Shown one piece after another: positions 8,154 to 15,470 of a stretch of 27,147 nt of DNA. The DNA is from Candidatus Thiodiazotropha taylori (GTDB taxonomy: Bacteria; Pseudomonadota; Gammaproteobacteria; Chromatiales; Chromatiaceae), in contig JAHRHW010000007.1 of assembly GCA_019100305.1 (NCBI GenBank), positions 1-27,147 on the forward strand, given 5' to 3'. Numbering within the stretch: the first letter of the stretch is position 1; each line of letters opens with the position of its first letter. Position numbers and translations under genes: made by a program. The notes beneath the pieces are model-generated. The model had not been told where the DNA came from. It did no database searches and saw only the letters and a list, made by a program, of their open reading frames with translations.

Positions 8154-8167
8154 TGTTGTATACAACA
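8154..8167. repeat. Perfect 14-bp palindrome TGTTGTATACAACA
   Basis: This uninterrupted palindrome is centred between 8160 and 8161, about 260 bp upstream of hvfA. It has the size and symmetry of a dimeric regulator site. It does not match the parS or DnaA-box consensus and I cannot name a regulator. Confidence 0.45.
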
Positions 8168-8295
8168 TAGCATTTGTCGCTCGGATAGATATTAACGAAA
8201 GTATCACAGTGAATAGGGGCTTTATGAGGTGGCAGCCAATTCGACCAGGCTGTTCAAGGAGGCGTTTTCGTGATCAGAAAATGGACTAACGCATT

Positions 8296-8359
8296 GATAA
8301 ATTGACAACTCACTCACAACTGCTGATCGTGCCAACAATCAATGAAGTGTCAATTCATC
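8296..8359. repeat. Imperfect inverted repeat with 32-nt spacer
   Basis: GATAAATTGACAACTC (8296-8311) and GAAGTGTCAATTCATC (8344-8359) are inverted copies matching at 13 of 16 positions, including a perfect 9-bp core AATTGACA with its flank. No terminal-repeat element or transposase is visible between or around them. It may be a stem in a transcript or two regulator half-sites. Confidence 0.4.
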
Positions 8360-8628
8360 TGATATGCGGTTCGCCATTTTCTAACTTTTCTATCACACCA
8401 CCTACGAAACGGCGGACAGACCGTACATGAACACAACGGGGATGATGAAGTTGGCTGTACGCCATAGATTTTTGAAACGCTGCAGGCCGGCTCAATAAGA
8501 CATCAGTTGAGATGCAGAATCTCAATGTCCTCAACGGTGAAGTCAGTCGAGCGGGAAACAGAAGCGCAATGGCGATACGACGAAGCGTGGTGTTGAATCG
8601 AGGCCGGCGAACCGACCCTGGTGGGCCA

Positions 8629-9531
8629 CTATTTGATATGGTCCAGGATTCCTTCCAACTCATCCAGACTGTTGTAACCGATCACCAGTTTGCCTTTACC
8701 CTTGGAGCCCTGTTGCAGATCCACTTTGGCACCCAGTTTTTCCGACAGGTCCGTGACCAGGCGCTTGATATCCGGATCGACCGGCTGCGCAGCACGCTTG
8801 GGTTTGGGGTTTTCAGACTCATTCTGCATCCGTCGCACCAGACGTTCGGTCTCACGCACCGATAACCCCTGGTTGACCACCTGATTGGCCGCTCTGGTCT
8901 GAACTTCACCCTTTAATCCGAGCAGAGTACGGGCATGGCCCATCTCGATTCGGCCCGATTCGACCAGCCCTTTGACCTCTTCATTGAGCTCCAGCAGGCG
9001 CAGTAGATTGGTTACCGTGGTGCGCGATTTACCTACCGCTTTTGCCACTTCCTGATGGGTCAATCCGAATTCATGCAGCAGTCGGCTCAGGGCATTCGCC
9101 TCTTCCAGTGGATTGAGATCCTCCCGCTGGATATTCTCAATCAAACCCATCGCCATGGCGGCCTCTTCGGTGACCTCTTTGATCACCACCGGGATCTCAT
9201 CCAGACCCGCCTGCTGGGCAGCCCGCCAGCGTCGTTCACCGGCAATCAGTTCGTAACGGTCGTTCTCAACAGCACGAACCACCACCGGCTGAATCACCCC
9301 TTGAGCGGCAATCGAGTCGGCCAGCTCACGCAGACTGTCCGGATCAAACTCACGTCGCGGCTGATAGCGACCCCGTTGAATCAGATCTACAGGCAGCCGA
9401 GCCAGGTTATCCCGCTTGCTCTGTTTGCCACCGCCGCTATCGGTTGTTGCAACTTCCTCTTCCGTGTCAGCCTGCATGCCACCCAACAGGGCATCCAGTC
9501 CACGTCCTAATCCTCTTTTCTTTGCCGCCAT
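8629..9531 (-). CDS. parB: Chromosome-partitioning protein ParB
   Basis: ParB is a CTP-dependent DNA clamp that loads at parS and spreads to organise the origin for segregation and SMC loading. The 300-residue protein has the N-terminal LGRGLDALLG tail that stimulates ParA (residues 8-17). It also has the CTP-binding motifs GERRWRA (98-104) and ENIQRED (132-138), a helix-turn-helix at about 157-178 (THQEVAKAVGKSRTTVTNLL), and a C-terminal dimerisation domain ending LDELEGILDHIK. It lies 68 nt after parA. Two matching parS palindromes are found in recF of this window. Confidence 0.96.
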   Translation of the reverse strand: MAAKKRGLGRGLDALLGGMQADTEEEVATTDSGGGKQSKRDNLARLPVDLIQRGRYQPRREFDPDSLRELADSIAAQGVIQPVVVRAVENDRYELIAGERRWRAAQQAGLDEIPVVIKEVTEEAAMAMGLIENIQREDLNPLEEANALSRLLHEFGLTHQEVAKAVGKSRTTVTNLLRLLELNEEVKGLVESGRIEMGHARTLLGLKGEVQTRAANQVVNQGLSVRETERLVRRMQNESENPKPKRAAQPVDPDIKRLVTDLSEKLGAKVDLQQGSKGKGKLVIGYNSLDELEGILDHIK

Positions 9532-9599
9532 GTCTCTTTTCCGTTAATAACCATTCTGATGGCCCCAATAGAGCGGGACCTCCAGAATCGTTACTTCTG

Positions 9600-10391
9600 T
9601 TATACCGTTTGGGCTTCGCTTTGACGCATGCGATGCCGGCGTACCAGCTCACTGGCCAGGGCCAGATAGGAGGTTGCGCCTCGGGATTGTTTATCGTAGA
9701 TCAACACCGGCAAACCGTGACTCGGCGCCTCGGCCACCCTGACATTACGTGGAATGATGGTGTTGAACACAGCGTCTTTGAAATGGGCCAGCAGTTGACC
9801 CGACACATCAATGGCAAGATTGTTTCGAGGGTCATGCATGGTACGCAGAAACCCTTCGATCTGCAGATTGCGATTCAGATGGGAACGTATCTGCTCAACC
9901 GTATTCATCAGTGCCGACAACCCTTCCAGGGCGTAGTACTCCGTCTGGATGGGGATCAACACCCCATTGGCTGCCACCAGTGCATTGAGAGTCAGCATGT
10001 TCAATGACGGGGGACAGTCGATCAGAATATATTCGTAGTCCTGCTTGGCCGGAGCCAAGGCGATATCAAGACGCTTTTCCCGCATCGATGTGTTCATCAA
10101 TCCCACCTCAGCCGCGGTCAGATCCGCATTCGATGGGATGACGTCGTAACCCCCTTCTGGGGAGGTCATCAGGGTCTCTCGCAGGGTGGCATCCCCAAGC
10201 AACAGCTCACAGCTGGTGTTGTCCAGGCTGTGTTTGTCGATACCACTACCCATACTGGCGTTACCCTGGGGATCCAGGTCCACCAGCAGGACACGCTTTT
10301 TCATGGCCGCCAGGGAGGCTGCCAGATTCACCGTGGTGGTCGTCTTGCCGACGCCGCCCTTCTGGTTGGCAATGGAGATGATGTAACCCAT
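9600..10391 (-). CDS. parA: Chromosome-partitioning ATPase ParA (Soj)
   Basis: This is a deviant-Walker ATPase that forms ATP-dependent dimers on the nucleoid and moves ParB-parS complexes. The 263 residues begin MGYIISIANQKGGVGKTT, with the KGGVGKTT loop at 11-18 including the signature lysine. VLLVDLDPQGNAS (switch I region), ILIDCPPSL (Walker B) and the TEYYALEGLSAL segment follow. It lacks an N-terminal helix-turn-helix, so it is the chromosomal Soj type rather than a plasmid type Ia ParA. The ribosome binding site is weak, and a possible upstream frame ends only 6 nt before the ATG, so expression may depend on coupling. Confidence 0.96.
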   Translation of the reverse strand: MGYIISIANQKGGVGKTTTTVNLAASLAAMKKRVLLVDLDPQGNASMGSGIDKHSLDNTSCELLLGDATLRETLMTSPEGGYDVIPSNADLTAAEVGLMNTSMREKRLDIALAPAKQDYEYILIDCPPSLNMLTLNALVAANGVLIPIQTEYYALEGLSALMNTVEQIRSHLNRNLQIEGFLRTMHDPRNNLAIDVSGQLLAHFKDAVFNTIIPRNVRVAEAPSHGLPVLIYDKQSRGATSYLALASELVRRHRMRQSEAQTV

Positions 10392-10397
10392 GTTGGT

Positions 10398-10685
10398 CTA
10401 CTTGATTCCACAGTTGCAGGAAGGGCCTATCATAACGGCACAGCCGCCCAAGGTGGTAACTTTCTTGGCAAAGTGCCCCTTAAAACCCCGATAAAACAGA
10501 CAATGGCTCATACCTGAGGCAATGAAACCCCAACAGTGCAGCGAAGTTGGGCCGCTTTGCAGGACTGACCACCAAGCAATGCCAATCACCGCAAATAACC
10601 CACACACTACAGCCTCAATTTGAGTTGATTCCCGGTAATTGGCTTTAATTGGCGGTTTATTCTCTTGAAAATGCGCCATTCCCAT
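10398..10685 (-). CDS. Uncertain 95-codon frame filling the rsmG-parA gap
   Basis: I do not recognise this product and it may not be a gene. In its favour: the frame is open across the whole gap, its ATG overlaps the rsmG stop in a TGATG arrangement, and it ends 6 nt before parA. The product has one plausible membrane helix (IEAVVCGLFAVIGIAWWSVL) and six cysteines, including PSCNCG at the end. Against it: there is no good ribosome binding site, no recognised domain, and codon use that is less GC-biased at third positions than rsmG and parA. A second start two codons in (MAHFQENK) is equally possible. It could also be a degraded gene or an untranslated spacer. Confidence 0.35.
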   Translation of the reverse strand: MGMAHFQENKPPIKANYRESTQIEAVVCGLFAVIGIAWWSVLQSGPTSLHCWGFIASGMSHCLFYRGFKGHFAKKVTTLGGCAVMIGPSCNCGIK

Positions 10686-11344
10686 CAAAGGGAAGATTCT
10701 GGCTTATCAGGCTCTCTGATGGAGACCAGGCAGCGCTCGCCGTCGGTGAAAGGTACACTCAACGGCGCGACATTACATTCATAGTTCGCAGAAAGCTCAT
10801 CGATCTCCTGTTGCGGATTTCGCCCTTTCATCGCCAACAGCAGACTCCCACGATTACGCAGGTGCCGGCTCACTTCAAGCAGCGTTGAAAGGGTGGTCAC
10901 CGCGCGGGCCGTCAGTAGAGGAAAAGGGTCTTCCGGCCGATAGGCCTCGAGTCGACTGTGCACCGGGTAACAGTGATCCAGCCCCAGTTCCATCACCACC
11001 TGGCGCAGAAAGCGGATCTTTTTACTGTTGCTGTCGAGCAGGGTGAACTGCATATCCGGCCGCATGATTGCGAGTGGAATACCCGGCAGTCCCGGGCCGC
11101 TACCCATATCGAGACAGCGCTCTCCCTGCAGGTAGGGCAGAACAACCAGGCTGTCGAGCAGATGTCTGGAGACCATCTCCAGAGGATCGCGTACCGCAGT
11201 CAGATTGAAGGCCTTGTTCCACTTGTGCATCAATGCAAGATAGTCGAGCAGTTGCTGCTGCTTGCTCTCTTCCAGTGACAAGCCCATCAAAGAGGCCCCT
11301 TCCGCAAGACGTCGGCCGCAGACGGTTCTGTCGAATCCGGCCAT
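10685..11344 (-). CDS. rsmG: 16S rRNA (guanine527-N7) methyltransferase RsmG
   Basis: RsmG (GidB) methylates G527 of 16S rRNA; its loss gives low-level streptomycin resistance in many bacteria. The product is 219 residues, near the usual 205-220. It has HKWNKAFNLTAVRDP at about 40-54, the SAM-binding loop LDMGSGPGLPGIPLAI at 78-93, and the conserved LLTARAVTTLSTLL segment. It starts 2 nt after the mnmG stop, so the two are surely co-transcribed, as in most gammaproteobacteria. A shorter start at MGLSLEES (residue 20) is possible. Confidence 0.95.
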   Translation of the reverse strand: MAGFDRTVCGRRLAEGASLMGLSLEESKQQQLLDYLALMHKWNKAFNLTAVRDPLEMVSRHLLDSLVVLPYLQGERCLDMGSGPGLPGIPLAIMRPDMQFTLLDSNSKKIRFLRQVVMELGLDHCYPVHSRLEAYRPEDPFPLLTARAVTTLSTLLEVSRHLRNRGSLLLAMKGRNPQQEIDELSANYECNVAPLSVPFTDGERCLVSIREPDKPESSL

Positions 11345-11346
11345 GA

Positions 11347-13227
11347 TCAGGCAGAGCGCTTTTTCAGATGAATCAGCAGCAGAGAGATTGCCGCAGGGGT
11401 GACACCGGGTATTCGGCCTGCCTGTCCCAAGGTTTCGGGTCGATGCCGCTGGAACTTCTCGCGCACTTCGGAGGAGAGACCCCGGACATTGGCATAGTCC
11501 AGATCCTCAGGTAATTGGACCGATTCGTTGGCCCGCTGCTTATCGATCTCTCCCTGCTGACGGGCGATATAGCCGGCATACTTTGCCTGCACCTCCAATT
11601 GCTCCACCTCTTGCGGTTCCTGCAGACCGGGACCGAGCCTGGGAATGGTCATCAGCTGCCGATAGCTGACATTCGGTCTTGCCAGCAGATTGTGGGCACT
11701 GGCCTCTTTCGACAGGCTGCCTCCCAGGATGTTCTCAGCCTGCTCTGTATCCACATCGGTGGGACGCAGCCAGAGTTCCTTCAAGCGCTGCTGCTCCCGC
11801 TCGATATTCTCCCGTTTGCGGCAGAAGATCTCCCAACGCAGGTCGTCGACGACCCCCAGCTGACGTCCGGTTTCGGTCAGCCGCAGATCCGCATTGTCTT
11901 CTCTCAGCAGCAACCGGTACTCTGCCCGGCTGGTGAACATCCGGTAGGGCTCCTGAGTTCCCTGGGTAATCAGATCATCGACCAGAACACCCAGATAGGC
12001 CTCATCTCTTCTCGGCGACCAGGGTTCCAGCTGCTTGCTGAAGCGCACCGCATTGATGCCAGCCAGCAGTCCCTGGGCTGCCGCCTCCTCATAACCGGTG
12101 GTACCGTTGATCTGTCCGGCAAAAAAGAGGCCCTCGATATATTTGGTCTGAAGCGAGGATTTCAAATCTCTCGGATCGAAATAGTCATACTCGATGGCGT
12201 AGCCGGGACGGGTGATATGGGCGTTTTCAAAACCCTTCATCGAACGTACCAACTGATACTGGATATCGAACGGCAGACTGGTGGAGATACCGTTAGGGTA
12301 GATTTCGTGGGTATCGAGACCTTCAGGTTCAATAAAGATCTGATGTGAATCCTTGTCGGCGAAGCGAACGATCTTGTCTTCTATGGAGGGGCAGTATCTG
12401 GGTCCGACCCCCTCGATCACACCGGCATACATGGGTGAGCGGGCGAGCCCGCCACGAATGATCTCATGGGTCTGCTGGTTGGTGTGGGTGATATGGCAGC
12501 TGACCTGTGGTGGATGCTGCTCACGCTTGCCAAGAAAGGAGAATACCGGTGTCGGGGTATCGCCCGGCTGAGCCTGCAGTTGAGAATAGTCGATGCTGCG
12601 GCCATCAATTCTTGGCGGGGTTCCGGTCTTCAGCCGTTCAACCCGAAAGGGCAGATCCCTGAGACGCTGGGAAAGTGCGTTCGAGGGTGGATCACCGGCC
12701 CGGCCTCCCTCATAGTTTGAAAGCCCGATGTGGATCCGGCCACCGAGAAAGGTACCCACGGTCAATACCACCGCATCGGCACGGAACTCCAGACCCATCT
12801 GGGTCACCACCCCGGTGACTCGATCCTGCTCGACCAGTAGATCGTCCACCGCCTGTTGGAAGAGTTGAAGATTGGCCTGATTCTCCAGCCGATGACGAAT
12901 CGCAGCCTTATACCGCACCCGGTCTGCCTGGGCTCTGGTGGCTCTTACAGCGGCCCCTTTGCGGGAGTTGAGTATACGGAACTGAATACCACCAAGATCG
13001 GCCGCCTGAGCCATCGCTCCACCCAGTGCATCCACCTCTTTCACCAGGTGTCCTTTACCGATCCCGCCAATCGCCGGGTTGCAGCTCATCTGACCCAGGG
13101 TCTCAATATTGTGCGTCAGCAGCAGCGTCCGGGCACCCATCCGAGCCGCCGCAAGGGCCGCTTCCGTACCGGCATGGCCGCCACCCACCACAATTACATC
13201 AAACTTATCGGTAAACAACATTGTCAT
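11347..13227 (-). CDS. mnmG: tRNA uridine-5-carboxymethylaminomethyl synthesis enzyme MnmG (GidA)
   Basis: MnmG is an FAD-dependent partner of MnmE; together they install cmnm5U or nm5U at the wobble position of several tRNAs. The 626 residues match family length. The FAD-binding FDVIVVGGGHAG motif is at 9-20, followed by the highly conserved SCNPAIGGIGKGHLVKEVDALGG, then TPPRIDGRSID, GYAIEYDYFDPR, GTTGYEEAAAQGL and the C-terminal RIPGVTPAAISLLLIHLKK. Two ATGs are possible (the frame begins MTMLFTDKF); neither has a clear ribosome binding site. The upstream gap of about 350 bp is shared with the divergent moxR operon. Confidence 0.97.
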   Translation of the reverse strand: MTMLFTDKFDVIVVGGGHAGTEAALAAARMGARTLLLTHNIETLGQMSCNPAIGGIGKGHLVKEVDALGGAMAQAADLGGIQFRILNSRKGAAVRATRAQADRVRYKAAIRHRLENQANLQLFQQAVDDLLVEQDRVTGVVTQMGLEFRADAVVLTVGTFLGGRIHIGLSNYEGGRAGDPPSNALSQRLRDLPFRVERLKTGTPPRIDGRSIDYSQLQAQPGDTPTPVFSFLGKREQHPPQVSCHITHTNQQTHEIIRGGLARSPMYAGVIEGVGPRYCPSIEDKIVRFADKDSHQIFIEPEGLDTHEIYPNGISTSLPFDIQYQLVRSMKGFENAHITRPGYAIEYDYFDPRDLKSSLQTKYIEGLFFAGQINGTTGYEEAAAQGLLAGINAVRFSKQLEPWSPRRDEAYLGVLVDDLITQGTQEPYRMFTSRAEYRLLLREDNADLRLTETGRQLGVVDDLRWEIFCRKRENIEREQQRLKELWLRPTDVDTEQAENILGGSLSKEASAHNLLARPNVSYRQLMTIPRLGPGLQEPQEVEQLEVQAKYAGYIARQQGEIDKQRANESVQLPEDLDYANVRGLSSEVREKFQRHRPETLGQAGRIPGVTPAAISLLLIHLKKRSA

Positions 13228-13575
13228 AACTATTCGCGGATTCGCTGCCTGCCTGTGTAGCCGTTTCCAACCACAACGATGGAAAGCGAGCTGAAACTAG
13301 TGTATCGAACCCGGCATTTTAACTGATTCATCCCGCTAATGAGACGATATATCAAACGCCATCGGATTCACTATAGCCATTTATCCCTGTTTATACAGAC
13401 AACTTAGGATTGCTCGGGATGCCGGTCAATCGCAATCAAGGTGAATCTTTACGGCATAGGCTGATAAATGTGCAATCGGTACTAAACCTGCACTGGCAGT
13501 CTGCCGATCCATTATGCTGATACCATGATCGACGACAAAGACACCGATCAGCCCGATACAACAAGAGGAACAACC
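13228..13575. other. Divergent intergenic region between mnmG and moxR
   Basis: About 350 bp hold the promoters of two diverging operons, but I find no convincing -35/-10 pair for either. E. coli has oriC next to mnmG, so I looked for DnaA boxes: only TTATCCCTG (13381-13389, two mismatches) is seen. The region is not strikingly AT-rich, which argues against oriC here. Confidence 0.6.
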
Positions 13576-14493
13576 ATGGGTCCTGAATTAGCTGAGGCAA
13601 TCAAAGCGGCGGGCAATATCCTGCTGGGCAAACAGGAGGTGGTGAAACTCTCCCTGACCTGTCTGCTTGCCAGAGGTCACCTGTTGATCGAGGATGTTCC
13701 CGGTGTGGGTAAAACCACCCTGGCCCACACCCTGGCTCATCTGCTGGGACTCAACTATCAGCGGATTCAGTTCACCAGTGATCTGCTGCCTTCAGACATT
13801 ATTGGGGTCTCGGTATTCGATACCAACCAACAGAACTTTCAGTTTCACCGCGGGCCGATCTTCGCTCAGGTGGTGCTCGCCGATGAGATCAATCGGGCCA
13901 CACCCAAGGCTCAGAGCGCCCTGCTCGAAGCCATGGAAGAGCGACAGGTCACCACCGACGGAGCAACCTACAACCTGCCGGAACCCTTCTTTGTCATCGC
14001 TACGCAGAATCCGAGCCATCAGGTGGGTACCTTTCCTCTACCAGAATCCCAGCTCGATCGCTTTCTGATGCGCATCAGCATCGGCTACCCCGGTCGGAGC
14101 GCGGAGCGTGATCTGTTGGCCGGAGGAGATCGCCGGGCCGCATTGGAAGATCACCCGGTGGTTCTCGACAGCCAGCGACTCTCGGAATATCAGCACCAGG
14201 TCGCCAAGGTACATGTGGCCGATGCTCTGATCGAATACTGTCAGGACATTTTGGCACACACCAGGAATATGCCCGATTACCGACTCGGCCTCTCGCCCAG
14301 AGCTGGATTGGCAATGCTGCAGGCTGCCCGGGCCTGGGCCTTTCTCGAGGATCGCGATCTTGTGTTGCCAGAAGATCTTCAGGCGATACTGCCGGCAACC
14401 ATTGGCCACCGACTGCAGACCTCCGGCGAGAAGATGTCGGTTTCCGGAGATGGTCTTGTGAAAGATCTGTTGAACAAAATACCGCTAACCTGA
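13576..14493 (+). CDS. MoxR-family AAA+ ATPase
   Basis: MoxR ATPases are chaperone-like AAA+ proteins that often work with DUF58 and von Willebrand-type partners. Walker A VPGVGKTT is at residues 41-48, Walker B VVLADEIN at 99-106, sensor 1 ATQNP at 142-146 and the DRF arginine-finger motif at 161-163. SPRAGLAMLQAARAWAF marks the lid domain. The start at 13576 (305 residues) is chosen because AGAGGA lies 6 nt upstream; an in-frame ATG at 13525 has no ribosome binding site. DUF58 follows after 8 nt and a transglutaminase overlaps that gene, the standard moxR-DUF58-tgpA arrangement. The protein is cytoplasmic; its substrate is unknown. Confidence 0.93.
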   Translation: MGPELAEAIKAAGNILLGKQEVVKLSLTCLLARGHLLIEDVPGVGKTTLAHTLAHLLGLNYQRIQFTSDLLPSDIIGVSVFDTNQQNFQFHRGPIFAQVVLADEINRATPKAQSALLEAMEERQVTTDGATYNLPEPFFVIATQNPSHQVGTFPLPESQLDRFLMRISIGYPGRSAERDLLAGGDRRAALEDHPVVLDSQRLSEYQHQVAKVHVADALIEYCQDILAHTRNMPDYRLGLSPRAGLAMLQAARAWAFLEDRDLVLPEDLQAILPATIGHRLQTSGEKMSVSGDGLVKDLLNKIPLT

Positions 14494-14501
14494 TCGGCAC
14501 C

Positions 14502-15470
14502 ATGACCCGCTCCGCACTCTATCGTTGGTTCAGACAGTTCCGCCGCCAGGCCAAACCGGATAGCTATGGCGGTGTCACCGTGAAGGCCAGAAGTATCTAT
14601 ATACTGCCCACCAAACAGGGCCTGCTGCTGGCAGTGGTGCTGTTGGCGATGCTGGTCGGTTCAATCAACTACGGCAGTAATCTCGGTCACCTGGCGACCT
14701 TTCTTCTTGGTGGCATCTGGATCACCACCATTCTGCATACCTGGCGTAATCTGTTGGGCCTGAGACTGCAACCACAATATGTGGATGCGGTGTTCGCCGG
14801 GGAGTCGGCAGATTTCTGCCTGTCGCTGATCAATCCGTCGAACCTCGACCGATTTGCAATCACCCTGAAACAGAAAAAAAACTTCGGTGACAGTCTCGAT
14901 ATTCCAAACAATGAGCAGCTACCGATCCATCTCCCGCTGGTAAGTAAAAAACGCGGTCTGTTCAAACTGCCGCAGATCACTCTGCACACCACTTATCCAC
15001 TGGGCCTGTTTCATGCCTGGACCTATGCTGAAATCGATCTCAGCTGTCTGGTCTATCCGAAACCGGCGGAACGGGGTGATCCGCCTGTTACAGAGAGCTA
15101 TACAAAAAGCAGCAGTGGCGACCGGGGGGTTGGCAGTGACGACTTTGTTGGACTGCGAACCTTTCGCACCGGTGACTCACCGAAACAGATCGACTGGAAG
15201 GCCTATGCCCGACAGCAGGGCCTGATGAGCAAACAGTTCGGTGGCGACCGCCATCTGGAGATCACTCTGGATTGGGATCTGATACCGGAACAGGAACCTG
15301 AACGAAGACTCAGTCTATTATGCCGATTCATTCTACAGCAGGAGGAGTTAAGACACGCCTATGCGATGAAAATACCGGGTCTCTCCATAGCCAGCGGCCT
15401 GGGCAGCGGCCATATGCAGAAGTGCCTCAGCGCTTTGGCCCGATACGGATTAGCTGATGCAGATCGCTGA
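14502..15470 (+). CDS. DUF58 domain membrane protein
   Basis: The 322-residue product has two adjacent membrane helices (about 40-56 and 60-78), a beta-rich central part, and the DUF58 core. The family motif DFVGLRTFRTGDSPKQIDWKA is at 214-234 (reported here in family terms as the D-x-R-x-Y/F-x-xGD-x-x-x-x-IDW pattern). DUF58 proteins are coded next to MoxR ATPases and resemble degenerate von Willebrand A folds; their biochemical role is not settled. It begins 8 nt after moxR without a strong ribosome binding site, so translation is probably coupled, and its 3' end overlaps the transglutaminase gene by 14 nt. Confidence 0.9.
   Translation: MTRSALYRWFRQFRRQAKPDSYGGVTVKARSIYILPTKQGLLLAVVLLAMLVGSINYGSNLGHLATFLLGGIWITTILHTWRNLLGLRLQPQYVDAVFAGESADFCLSLINPSNLDRFAITLKQKKNFGDSLDIPNNEQLPIHLPLVSKKRGLFKLPQITLHTTYPLGLFHAWTYAEIDLSCLVYPKPAERGDPPVTESYTKSSSGDRGVGSDDFVGLRTFRTGDSPKQIDWKAYARQQGLMSKQFGGDRHLEITLDWDLIPEQEPERRLSLLCRFILQQEELRHAYAMKIPGLSIASGLGSGHMQKCLSALARYGLADADR

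Larger units (their letters stand above)
7900..8628. other. Gene-free 0.7-kb region between parB and the Hvf cassette
   Basis: No convincing gene is present. The part nearest hvfA must hold its promoter, but I find no near-consensus sigma-70 pair and cannot place it. Inverted repeats are: TTGAGAT-GCAGA-ATCTCAA at 8507-8525 (about 105 nt past parB, no U-tract, possibly an RNA 3' structure), AGTTAAA/TTTAACT at 8071-8090, a 14-bp palindrome at 8154-8167, and a 16-nt imperfect pair at 8296-8311 and 8344-8359. No extracytoplasmic sigma factor gene, often seen next to such cassettes, is present. Confidence 0.6.

Noticed and set aside
8224..8289. 21-codon frame starting ATGAGGTGGCAG
   Set aside because: No ribosome binding site, very short, and basic random-looking composition.
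8355..8663. 102-codon minus-strand frame overlapping the parB 3' end
   Set aside because: No recognisable protein, Arg/Ser/Pro-rich shadow composition, and it overlaps real parB code in another frame.
13228..13575. oriC beside mnmG as in E. coli
   Set aside because: Only a two-mismatch DnaA-like sequence and no marked AT-rich block; the dnaA-dnaN gap is a much better candidate.
13525..13575. 17-residue N-terminal extension of the MoxR protein
   Set aside because: There is no ribosome binding site before ATG 13525, while ATG 13576 has AGAGGA at 6 nt and aligns with the family.
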